From NCBI RefSeq assembly GCF_004353845.1, contig NZ_CP037864.1:4402001-4466000 (forward strand): 64,000 bases of DNA, given 5' to 3'. The notes under the pieces were generated by a model. The model saw only the letters and a program-made list of their open reading frames with translations. It did not search any database and was not told the origin of the DNA. This DNA is from Citrobacter arsenatis. GTDB lineage: Bacteria; Pseudomonadota; Gammaproteobacteria; Enterobacterales; Enterobacteriaceae. Positions 42,277 to 49,896 of this stretch are shown here, in pieces (within the stretch, counting starts at the first letter, position 1; the number at the start of each line of letters is the position of its first letter). A program made the position numbers and the translations under genes.

Positions 42277-43464
42277 ATGGCAGATAAGCAACTTGAAACC
42301 AAACTCGTTCACGCAGGACGCAGTAAAAAGTACACGCTGGGCTCGGTAAATAGCGTGATACAGCGCGCTTCTTCGCTGGTGTTTGACACCGTAGAGGCCA
42401 AAAAGCAGGCCACACACAACCGGGCGAACGGTGCGCTTTTCTATGGACGTCGCGGAACCCTAACGCATTTCTCCCTGCAGGAAGCAATGTGCGAACTGGA
42501 AGGCGGTGCGGGTTGTGCCCTGTTTCCCTGCGGCGCGGCGGCCGTTGCCAACACCATCCTCGCCTTTGTGGAGCAAGGGGATCATGTGCTAATGACCAAT
42601 ACTGCCTATGAACCCAGCCAGGATTTTTGCACCAAAATTCTCGGCAAGCTCGGCGTTTCCACCGGCTGGTTCGATCCGCTGGTTGGCGCCGATATAGTGA
42701 AGCACATACAGCCGAATACGAAAGTCGTATTTCTGGAATCTCCCGGCTCTGTCACTATGGAAGTGCATGATGTTCCCGCGATTGTTGCCGCCGTCAGAAG
42801 CGTCGCGCCGGATGCTATCATCATGATTGATAACACCTGGGCTGCCGGTGTGCTGTTCAAAGCGTTGGATTTTGGCATCGATATTTCTATCCAGGCAGGC
42901 ACCAAATATCTGATTGGTCATTCTGACGGCATGGTCGGCACGGCGGTATCTAATGCTCGCTGCTGGGATCAACTGCGCGAAAATGCCTATCTGATGGGGC
43001 AAATGCTGGACGCCGATACCGCCTATATGACCAGCCGTGGACTGCGTACGCTGAGCGTACGCCTGCGTCAGCACCATGAAAGCAGCGTAAAGGTCGCCGA
43101 GTGGCTGGCCAGCCATCCTCAGGTCGCCCGCGTGAATCACCCGGCGCTGCCCGGTAGTAAAGGCCACGAATTCTGGAAGCGTGATTTCACCGGCAGCAGC
43201 GGCCTGTTCTCCTTTGTATTGAATAAAAAACTCAATCATGAGGAGCTTGCCGCTTACCTGGATCACTTCAGCCTGTTCAGCATGGCCTACTCCTGGGGCG
43301 GTTTTGAGTCGCTGATCCTCGCTAATCAGCCGGAACACATTGCGGCAATCCGTCCGCAAGGTGAGGTGGACTTCAGCGGAACGCTCATCCGTTTGCATAT
43401 TGGTTTAGAGAATGTTGACGATCTGATTGCCGATTTGGCCGCAGGATTTGCCCGAATCGAGTAA
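42277..43464 (+). CDS. metC: Cystathionine beta-lyase MetC
   Basis: A 395-residue PLP enzyme converting cystathionine to homocysteine, pyruvate and ammonia. The PLP lysine is in QAGTKYLIGHSDGMVG (about residue 210). Other family signatures are YGRRGTLTHFSLQEAM, MIDNTWAAGVLFKALDFGIDIS and the C-terminal SYSWGGFESL. It is divergent from exbBD, controlled by the MetJ boxes just upstream, and followed by yghB. Confidence 0.97.
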   Translation: MADKQLETKLVHAGRSKKYTLGSVNSVIQRASSLVFDTVEAKKQATHNRANGALFYGRRGTLTHFSLQEAMCELEGGAGCALFPCGAAAVANTILAFVEQGDHVLMTNTAYEPSQDFCTKILGKLGVSTGWFDPLVGADIVKHIQPNTKVVFLESPGSVTMEVHDVPAIVAAVRSVAPDAIIMIDNTWAAGVLFKALDFGIDISIQAGTKYLIGHSDGMVGTAVSNARCWDQLRENAYLMGQMLDADTAYMTSRGLRTLSVRLRQHHESSVKVAEWLASHPQVARVNHPALPGSKGHEFWKRDFTGSSGLFSFVLNKKLNHEELAAYLDHFSLFSMAYSWGGFESLILANQPEHIAAIRPQGEVDFSGTLIRLHIGLENVDDLIADLAAGFARIE

Positions 43465-43595
43465 AATTGCCATAGATGGACATATATGCAGACACTTCTG
43501 GTGGAAAAGTCTGCATTTGTTGCGTCCGGGATCAAGGCATCCCGGACAATTCAGGAGTACAATCCACACATAAACGCTGTTCCACAGGAAAGTCC

Positions 43596-44255
43596 ATGGT
43601 AGTCATTCAAGATATTGTCTCCGCGCTCTGGCAACACGATTTTGCCGCGCTGGCGGATCCGCACGTTGTGAGCGTGGTGTACTTCGTCATGTTCGCCACA
43701 CTGTTTTTAGAAAATGGCCTGCTGCCCGCCTCTTTTTTACCCGGAGACAGCCTGTTATTACTGGCAGGGGCGCTGATCGCCCAGGACGTGATGAGTTTTT
43801 TACCTACCATAGCTATTCTGACGGCCGCAGCCAGTCTGGGCTGCTGGCTAAGCTACATTCAGGGACGCTGGCTGGGCAACACGCGGACGGTAAAAGGCTG
43901 GCTGGCGCAATTACCTGAAAAATACCATCAGCGCGCCACCTGCATGTTTGACCAACACGGGCTGATGGCCCTGCTGGCAGGGCGTTTCCTGGCATTCGTT
44001 CGCACCTTGCTGCCAACAATGGCGGGAATTTCTGGCCTTCCAAACCGTCGGTTCCAGTTTTTTAACTGGCTGAGCGGTCTGCTGTGGGTCACCGTTGTCA
44101 CCAGCTTCGGCTATGCACTGAGCATGATCCCGTTCGTCAAACGCCATGAAGATCAGGTGATGACCTTTTTAATGATCCTGCCGATTGCCCTGTTAACCGC
44201 AGGTTTGTTGGGGACTCTGTTTGTGGTGATTAAAAAAAAATACTGTAGCGCATGA
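43596..44255 (+). CDS. yghB: DedA-family inner-membrane protein YghB
   Basis: 219 residues, several membrane helices, with the DedA/VTT signatures FLENGLLPASFLPGDSLL and GRFLAFVRTLLPTMAGISG. The family is tied to membrane lipid carrier recycling and proton-motive force. In E. coli YghB is redundant with YqjA for cell division and Tat export. The open frame begins at 43476, but homology starts at the ATG at 43596, preceded by AGGAA. Confidence 0.95.
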   Translation: MVVIQDIVSALWQHDFAALADPHVVSVVYFVMFATLFLENGLLPASFLPGDSLLLLAGALIAQDVMSFLPTIAILTAAASLGCWLSYIQGRWLGNTRTVKGWLAQLPEKYHQRATCMFDQHGLMALLAGRFLAFVRTLLPTMAGISGLPNRRFQFFNWLSGLLWVTVVTSFGYALSMIPFVKRHEDQVMTFLMILPIALLTAGLLGTLFVVIKKKYCSA

Positions 44256-44261
44256 ACTGCA

Positions 44262-44336
44262 TCCGTAGGCCGGGTAAGCCCCGGCATTTCGCCTGATGGC
44301 GCGCAGATTTAAGGCCTACGGTGTACCTTTCAGACC
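44262..44336. repeat. REP/BIME-like palindromes between yghB and yqhC
   Basis: GTAGGCCGGGTAAGCCCCGGC and a partially inverted unit ending GGCCTACGGTG occupy the short gap between two convergent genes. This is a typical REP location and composition. Confidence 0.75.
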
Positions 44337-44345
44337 GACAAGAAA

Positions 44346-45263
44346 TCACCCCCCCTGCATCATTCGAATTCTGGCCGCATCTTCCCCCGGCGTTACGCCA
44401 AAGAAACGTTTGAACTCCCGACTAAATTGCGATGCGCTCTCATAGCCGACGCGCATGGCAGCCGCACTGGCCTTCATTCCATCGTGGATCATCATCATCC
44501 GTGCTTTATGCAGGCGATAGCTCTTCAGATATTGCAGCGGTGAGGTGCTGGTCACCGCTTTAAAATTATGATGAAACGCCGACACGCTCATGTTCGCTTC
44601 AGCCGCCAGCTGTTCTACATTGAGATTTTCGGTGTATTTGGTTTCAATCCGCTTCAGCACCCGGCTTATCAAACTGAAATGCGTCTGACGGCTGACCAGC
44701 GCCAGTAACGCGCCGCCGCGCGGCCCGGTCAGCACATGGTAGAGGATCTCGCGAATAATCTGTTTCCCCAGAATACGTGCATCCAGCGGTCGCTCCATCA
44801 CATCCAGCAGGCGCTCAGCGGCACAAAGAATTTCGTCAGAGAGTGTCGCAGAGTTGATCCCGCTGGCCGCCATGGCGGGCTGGAACAGCTCATCTTCCCC
44901 GATGTCCATCAACAGTTCCTGCAACTGCAGAATATCAACATTCAGATAAATACCGGCCAGGGGAACCTCCGGTGTCGCATACGTTTCACATTCAAAGGGT
45001 AAAGGAACGGTTAGCAGCAGGTATTCGTTGGCGTCATAACGAAATACGCGCTCATTGATATAACCAATTTTATGACCCGAAAAGAGAAATATGATGCCTG
45101 GCTGATACATGACCGGTGTACGTGCCGCCGGCTCCGTGCCGTGCAGCAAGCGGACATCTGGTAGCAATTCAGTGAGTTTATTTTCATTATTTTTCAGCTG
45201 TTTAATTTTATCTGTCAGCAGAAGGCAGATCTCATCACGGTTCATGGAGCACCATTTCATCAT
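44346..45263 (-). CDS. yqhC: AraC-family aldehyde-responsive activator YqhC
   Basis: Up to 305 residues. The N-terminal AraC-type sensing domain (about 25-180) is followed by two helix-turn-helix motifs, EQLAAEANMSVSAFHHNFK and AAMRVGYESASQFSREFKR. YqhC activates yqhD and dkgA in response to glyoxal, furfural and related aldehydes. It is divergent from yqhD. The start is uncertain: ATG at 45263 or at 45245 (MNRDEICLLL), and neither has a strong ribosome site. Confidence 0.94.
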   Translation of the reverse strand: MMKWCSMNRDEICLLLTDKIKQLKNNENKLTELLPDVRLLHGTEPAARTPVMYQPGIIFLFSGHKIGYINERVFRYDANEYLLLTVPLPFECETYATPEVPLAGIYLNVDILQLQELLMDIGEDELFQPAMAASGINSATLSDEILCAAERLLDVMERPLDARILGKQIIREILYHVLTGPRGGALLALVSRQTHFSLISRVLKRIETKYTENLNVEQLAAEANMSVSAFHHNFKAVTSTSPLQYLKSYRLHKARMMMIHDGMKASAAAMRVGYESASQFSREFKRFFGVTPGEDAARIRMMQGG

Positions 45264-45438
45264 CGGTTTTCGACCCAGACATAATGCGCAGATTTATCTG
45301 TTTTCTCCAGCAGTCTGTAGAAATGGGCAAGACATCGGCAGAAATGAGCATTGAGAGCAACGCGCCGGACGACCACAATGTTCATCATCCGGCAGACACC
45401 CTCCTGCCCTCTTTTTTACCCACATAAGGGAACGAGCA

Positions 45439-46602
45439 ATGAACAACTTTAATCTCCATACCCCAACCCGAATTCTTTTTGGTAAAGGCGCTATTGCTGA
45501 GCTGCGCGATCAAATCCCTCAGGATGCTCGCGTACTGGTTACCTACGGCGGCGGCAGCGTGAAAAAAACCGGCGTCCTCTCACAGGTTCAGGACGCTCTG
45601 AAAGGTCTGGACGTGCTGGAATTTGGCGGTATCGAGCCGAATCCATCTTATGAAACGCTGATGAACGCGGTTAAAATCGTACGTGATGAGAAAGTGACGT
45701 TTCTGCTGGCAGTAGGCGGCGGTTCAGTGCTGGATGGCACCAAATTCATCGCGGCAGCGGCACAGTACGCTGACGGCATCGATCCTTGGCGCATTCTGGA
45801 AACCCACGGCAACGACGTAACAAGCGCTATCCCGATGGGTTCCGTATTAACCCTGCCAGCAACCGGCTCGGAATCCAACTCCGGCGCGGTAATTTCGCGT
45901 AAAACCACCGGCGATAAGCTGGCCTTTATGACCCCGTTTGTGCAGCCGGTATTTGCCGTGCTGGATCCGGTTTACACCTATACCCTGCCGCCGCGTCAGG
46001 TTGCGAACGGCGTCGTGGATGCCTTCGTGCATACCGTTGAGCAGTATGTGACTTATCCGGTGGACGGGAAAATTCAGGATCGCTTTGCCGAAGGCATTCT
46101 GCTTACGCTGGTAGAAGAAGGTCCGAAAGCATTGCAGGAGCCAGAAAACTACAACGTACGTGCGAACGTCATGTGGGCAGCAACCCAGGCGTTGAACGGT
46201 CTGATCGGCGCAGGAGTACCGCAGGACTGGGCAACGCATATGCTGGGCCACGAACTGACCGCAATGCACGGTCTGGATCATGCTCAAACGCTGGCCATCG
46301 TTCTGCCTGCACTGTGGAATGAAAAACGCGACACCAAACGAGCCAAACTGCTGCAATACGCAGAGCGTATCTGGAATATCACCGAAGGTAATGATGACCA
46401 GCGCATCGACGCCGCCATTGCCGCAACCCGCGCGTTCTTCGAACAAATGGGTGTACCGACTCGCCTGTCTGACTATGGCCTGGACGGTAGCTCCATCCCG
46501 GCGCTGCTGGAGAAACTGCAAGCCCATGGCGGTACGAAACTGGGCGAACATCAGGACATTACGCTTGAGGTCAGCCGTCGGATTTACGAAGCTGCCCGCT
46601 AA
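45439..46602 (+). CDS. yqhD: NADPH-dependent aldehyde reductase YqhD
   Basis: A 387-residue iron- or zinc-dependent alcohol dehydrogenase. Metal ligands are recognisable in GVVDAFVHTVEQY (D194, H198) and GHELTAMHGLDHAQT (H267, H281). GGGSVLDG is the nucleotide-binding turn. It reduces short-chain aldehydes including methylglyoxal, acrolein and furfural. Regulation by the divergent YqhC is expected. Confidence 0.97.
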   Translation: MNNFNLHTPTRILFGKGAIAELRDQIPQDARVLVTYGGGSVKKTGVLSQVQDALKGLDVLEFGGIEPNPSYETLMNAVKIVRDEKVTFLLAVGGGSVLDGTKFIAAAAQYADGIDPWRILETHGNDVTSAIPMGSVLTLPATGSESNSGAVISRKTTGDKLAFMTPFVQPVFAVLDPVYTYTLPPRQVANGVVDAFVHTVEQYVTYPVDGKIQDRFAEGILLTLVEEGPKALQEPENYNVRANVMWAATQALNGLIGAGVPQDWATHMLGHELTAMHGLDHAQTLAIVLPALWNEKRDTKRAKLLQYAERIWNITEGNDDQRIDAAIAATRAFFEQMGVPTRLSDYGLDGSSIPALLEKLQAHGGTKLGEHQDITLEVSRRIYEAAR

Positions 46603-46663
46603 GGTTTTTTAACCTCAACCTTTCGTTTTTGGGTATTTATACCAGGCTTAAGTCACATAAACC

Positions 46664-46685
46664 TCACCGGGGCTTGCTCCGGTGA
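46664..46685 (+). terminator. Hairpin downstream of yqhD
   Basis: TCACCGG (46664-46670) pairs with CCGGTGA (46679-46685) around an eight-base loop, 62 bases past the yqhD stop. No T-run follows, so this may be a weak or Rho-assisted end. Confidence 0.35.
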
Positions 46686-46707
46686 ACTCAATTTACACCC
46701 AATCATT

Positions 46708-46812
46708 CATGATGCATCGAGGCGACAATTGAGTGAATCCCCGGTCACGTACATAAGTACGTGACCGGGGTAAACGCAAGCAGCCAACAAAGAGGCAGCC
46801 TGAAGGATTAAG
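46708..46812. repeat. ERIC-type intergenic repeat
   Basis: The core GTGAATCCCCGGTCACGTAC continues into ATAAGTACGTGACCGGGG and then CGCAAGCAGCCAACA, matching the central inverted repeat of enterobacterial repetitive intergenic consensus elements as I remember it. The central palindrome (46739-46752 with 46757-46770) is a perfect 14-base stem with a four-base loop. It lies between yqhD and dkgA and could separate or stabilise their transcripts. Confidence 0.75.
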
Positions 46813-46826
46813 TGTGGGGGGGAATT

Positions 46827-47654
46827 ATGACCGGTCCAACCATTATCAAACTACAGGATGGTAACGTCATGCCGCAACTGGGCCTGGGGGTCTGGAAGGC
46901 AAGCAACGAAGAAGTCATCACCGCCATTCATAAAGCGCTGGAAGTCGGGTATCGCTCAATTGATACCGCTGCGGCGTACAAAAACGAAGAAGGTGTCGGC
47001 AAAGCAATACGCGATGCTGGCGTACCACGGGACGAGTTATTCATCACCACCAAGCTGTGGAATGATGATCAAAAACGCCCCCGGGAAGCCTTGCTCGAAA
47101 GCATGGAAAAACTCCAGCTTGATTACCTCGATCTGTACCTGATGCACTGGCCGGTTCCGGCGATCGACCACTACGTTGAAGCCTGGGAAAACATGATCGA
47201 CCTGCAAAAAGAAGGTCTGATTAAGAGCATCGGCGTGTGCAATTTTCAGATCAATCATCTCCAGCGGCTGATGGATGAAACCGGCGTCCCACCGGTGATT
47301 AACCAAATAGAGCTTCACCCACTTATGCAACAGCGCCAGCTACACGCCTGGAACGCAACGCATAAAATCCAGACCGAGTCCTGGAGCCCGCTGGCGCAGG
47401 GCGGCAAAGACGTCTTTGATCAAAAGATCATCCGTGACCTTGCTGAGAAATATGGTAAATCACCGGCGCAGATTGTCATCCGTTGGCATCTGGATAGCGG
47501 CCTGGTGGTTATTCCAAAATCGGTCACCCCAGCGCGTATCGCAGAAAACTTTAACGTCTGGGACTTCCGCCTGGATAAAGATGAATTAGGTGAAATCGCG
47601 AAACTCGATCAGGGCAAACGTCTGGGACCAGACCCGGACCAGTTCGGCGGTTAA
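46827..47654 (+). CDS. dkgA: 2,5-diketo-D-gluconate / methylglyoxal reductase DkgA
   Basis: 275-residue aldo-keto reductase with DGNVMPQLGLGVW, the tetrad in DTAAAYKNEEGVG (D, Y), TTKLWNDD (K) and YLMHWPVP (H), and the NADPH-binding end IPKSVTPARIAENF. The start at 46827 has GGGGGGAA upstream and gives the E. coli length. A GTG five codons earlier opens the same frame. It is likely co-regulated with yqhD by YqhC, although an ERIC element separates the two. Confidence 0.96.
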   Translation: MTGPTIIKLQDGNVMPQLGLGVWKASNEEVITAIHKALEVGYRSIDTAAAYKNEEGVGKAIRDAGVPRDELFITTKLWNDDQKRPREALLESMEKLQLDYLDLYLMHWPVPAIDHYVEAWENMIDLQKEGLIKSIGVCNFQINHLQRLMDETGVPPVINQIELHPLMQQRQLHAWNATHKIQTESWSPLAQGGKDVFDQKIIRDLAEKYGKSPAQIVIRWHLDSGLVVIPKSVTPARIAENFNVWDFRLDKDELGEIAKLDQGKRLGPDPDQFGG

Positions 47655-47665
47655 CTCTCCCTCCA

Positions 47666-47690
47666 GCCCGACATTCTCGTCGGGCCTTTA
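47666..47690 (+). terminator. Terminator after dkgA
   Basis: A seven-base stem GCCCGAC/GTCGGGC (47666-47672 with 47679-47685) with a six-base loop is followed by CTTTACT, 12 bases after the dkgA stop. The T-run is short, so strength is moderate. Confidence 0.6.
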
Positions 47691-47840
47691 CTAATTTGAA
47701 ATATCAGGAAACAATTCACACACATATATTGATGTATTTCTTGCAGTCTCTGGAGCAGCATTACGCAACATAACCTGTTAATTATTCAGTAAATATATTC
47801 ACACCATGAATGTATTTATCACACCTATAGGTGCGTAACC

Positions 47841-49295
47841 GTGACTGAGAAAAAAATCAGCGGCGTCAAATGGCTCCCATTAATTCTTATAACTCTTATT
47901 TCTGCTGGGCTGTGGCAGCTTACACCTCCAACAGGGTTAAGTGAGCCAGCCTGGCATTCGGCAATAATCTTCGTTGCTACCATAGCCTCTATCGTGGCGA
48001 AAGTTTTACCCATCGGCGCAGTCGGCATTATTGGGATTACGGTTTTTGCGCTCGTCTATGCAGCTGGGGATAAAACCGCCAGCGGCGCTATCACCACCGC
48101 ACTAAGTGAACTGAACAGTTCGCTTATCTGGCTTATCGTCGTGGCTTTTATGATTGCCCGCGGGTTTATCAAAACGGGCCTCGGACGACGTATTGCGCTA
48201 CAAATGATCCGCCTGCTCGGCAAGCGCACGCTGGGACTCGCCTACGGTCTGGCCTTTGCCGATCTGATCCTCTCTCCCGCAATGCCGAGTAATACAGCAC
48301 GCTGCGGCGGCGTCATCTATCCGATTGCCGACTCTCTGGCGCGCAGTTTCCATTCGAACCCGGAAGATGAGTCCCGCAGTAAAATCGGCACCTTTCTTAT
48401 TACCTGTATTGGCAACGTTAACGACGTGACGGCAGCACTGTTTATGACCGGCTATACCGGTAACCTGCTGGCAGTAAAACTGGCGGCCAACGCCGGGGTT
48501 ACGCTGACCTGGGGCAGCTGGTTTATGGCGGCACTGCTGCCTTGTCTGGTCTCTTTGCTGCTGGTTCCATTACTGGTCTACTGGATTGTGCGCCCGGAAA
48601 TTAAACACACGCCGGATGCCCCGAACCTGGCGCGTAAAGAACTGGCGGAAATGGGCCGCATGTCACGCGGCGAATGGCTGATGCTGGCTACGGTCGGTGT
48701 GCTGCTGGTGCTGTGGATTTTTGGCGATACCTTAGGTGTCGATGCCACTACCGCCTCGTTCGTAGGACTGTCCATTTTATTACTGAGCGGCGTGCTGAGC
48801 TGGGAAGATGTGAAAAGCGAGAAAGGCGCATGGGACACGCTGATTTGGTTTGCCGCGCTGCTGATGATGGCGAACCAGCTGAAAAAGCTGGGTTTCACCA
48901 CCTGGTTTGGCAATCTGATCGGCGATAGCCTGAGCAGCACCATGCACGGAACCAGTTGGGTGATCGTCCTGCTGCTGCTGAATGCTGCCTACTTCTATAC
49001 CCACTACTTTTTTGCCAGCGGTAATGCGCAGATAGCCGCGCTATACGCCGTTTTCCTCGGCGTCGGTCTGCATCTGAATATTCCCGCGGCCCCCACGGCG
49101 TTAATGCTAGCCTTCACCAGCAGTTTGTACTGCTCGCTCACCCAATACACTCACGCTCGCGGTCCAATTCTGTTTGGCGCAGGGTACGTTCCAACGGGCG
49201 TCTGGTGGCGCACTGGCTTTATCATCAGCCTGTTTAACCAGGCGGTCTTTATTACCGTGGGCCTGATGTGGTGGAAGGTGTTGGGTCTGTACTAA
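47841..49295 (+). CDS. DASS-family anion carrier (dicarboxylate/tartrate type)
   Basis: A 484-residue protein with about 12 transmembrane segments, close in type to the CitT/TtdT/YbhI antiporters of the divalent anion:sodium symporter family. Visible signatures are LSPAMPSNTARCGGVIYPI, GNVNDVTAALFMTGYTGN and the C-terminal THYFFASGNAQIAALY. It probably exchanges a C4 dicarboxylate, tartrate or citrate for succinate; the substrate is not readable from sequence. Translation starts at GTG (MTEKKISG). No sugar-acid enzyme is adjacent. The HIT gene follows after 43 bases and could be in the same transcript. Confidence 0.9.
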   Translation: MTEKKISGVKWLPLILITLISAGLWQLTPPTGLSEPAWHSAIIFVATIASIVAKVLPIGAVGIIGITVFALVYAAGDKTASGAITTALSELNSSLIWLIVVAFMIARGFIKTGLGRRIALQMIRLLGKRTLGLAYGLAFADLILSPAMPSNTARCGGVIYPIADSLARSFHSNPEDESRSKIGTFLITCIGNVNDVTAALFMTGYTGNLLAVKLAANAGVTLTWGSWFMAALLPCLVSLLLVPLLVYWIVRPEIKHTPDAPNLARKELAEMGRMSRGEWLMLATVGVLLVLWIFGDTLGVDATTASFVGLSILLLSGVLSWEDVKSEKGAWDTLIWFAALLMMANQLKKLGFTTWFGNLIGDSLSSTMHGTSWVIVLLLLNAAYFYTHYFFASGNAQIAALYAVFLGVGLHLNIPAAPTALMLAFTSSLYCSLTQYTHARGPILFGAGYVPTGVWWRTGFIISLFNQAVFITVGLMWWKVLGLY

Positions 49296-49338
49296 ACTGA
49301 CTGCGTCCCAACAAAATACCTTACTACGGAGAAAAGGA

Positions 49339-49794
49339 ATGACCTGTATTTTCTGTCAAATTGTTGAAGGCAAAGCGCCCTGCCATAAGGTCTGGGAAGA
49401 CGAGCATCACCTGGCTTTTCTGTCGATTTTTCCGAACACCGACGGTTTTACCGTGGTGATCCCGAAAAAACATTACCCCAGCTATGCCTTCGATATGCCG
49501 CCACAGGCGTTGGCTGACCTGATGCTGGCAACCCAAAAAGTGGCTAAGAAACTGGATAAAACTTTCCCGGACGTCAGTCGTACGGGAATGTTCTTTGAAG
49601 GTTTCGGCGTAGACCATGTGCACAGTAAATTAAGCCCCATGCACGGTACTGGCGATTTAACCCACTGGAAACCGATTGAAGCGCGGCAGAACAAATTTTT
49701 CGAGCAGTATGAAGGGTATCTGTCGTCACACGATCACGAACGGGCGGATGATGCAAAACTGGCCGCATTAGCGGCCAGAATACGTGAGGCATAA
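49339..49794 (+). CDS. HIT-family-like protein with altered HIT motif
   Basis: A 151-residue protein with the HIT fold: MTCIFCQIVEGKAPCHKVWEDE, AFLSIFPNTDGFTVVIPKKHYP, then the active-site stretch VDHVHSKLSPMH. The canonical HxHxHxx motif reads HVHSKLS here, so the third histidine is lysine while the middle, nucleophilic histidine is kept. The substrate is unknown; relatives hydrolyse or transfer nucleotides. The ribosome site is GGAGAAAAGG. Confidence 0.88.
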   Translation: MTCIFCQIVEGKAPCHKVWEDEHHLAFLSIFPNTDGFTVVIPKKHYPSYAFDMPPQALADLMLATQKVAKKLDKTFPDVSRTGMFFEGFGVDHVHSKLSPMHGTGDLTHWKPIEARQNKFFEQYEGYLSSHDHERADDAKLAALAARIREA

Positions 49795-49805
49795 ATACTG
49801 AGTCT

Positions 49806-49890
49806 CTCTGCCGGATGGCGGTGCAAGCACCTTATCCGGCCTACAAAATTGTGCTATTCGTAGGCCTGATAAGTATTTCACTACCGGCAA
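49806..49890. repeat. BIME: two inverted REP units
   Basis: GCCGGATGGCGGTGCAAGCA...CCTTATCCGGCCTAC and an inverted partner beginning GTAGGCCTGATAAG lie between the convergent HIT and ygiQ genes. Sequence and location are typical of REP elements. Confidence 0.9.
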
Positions 49891-49896
49891 GACAGA

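Noticed and set aside
42589..43398. 269-codon open frame opposite metC
   Set aside because: It lies fully inside a strongly conserved gene on the other strand, and its composition is typical of an antisense shadow.
45847..46551. 234-codon frame opposite yqhD
   Set aside because: Antisense to a well-supported enzyme gene; no independent evidence.
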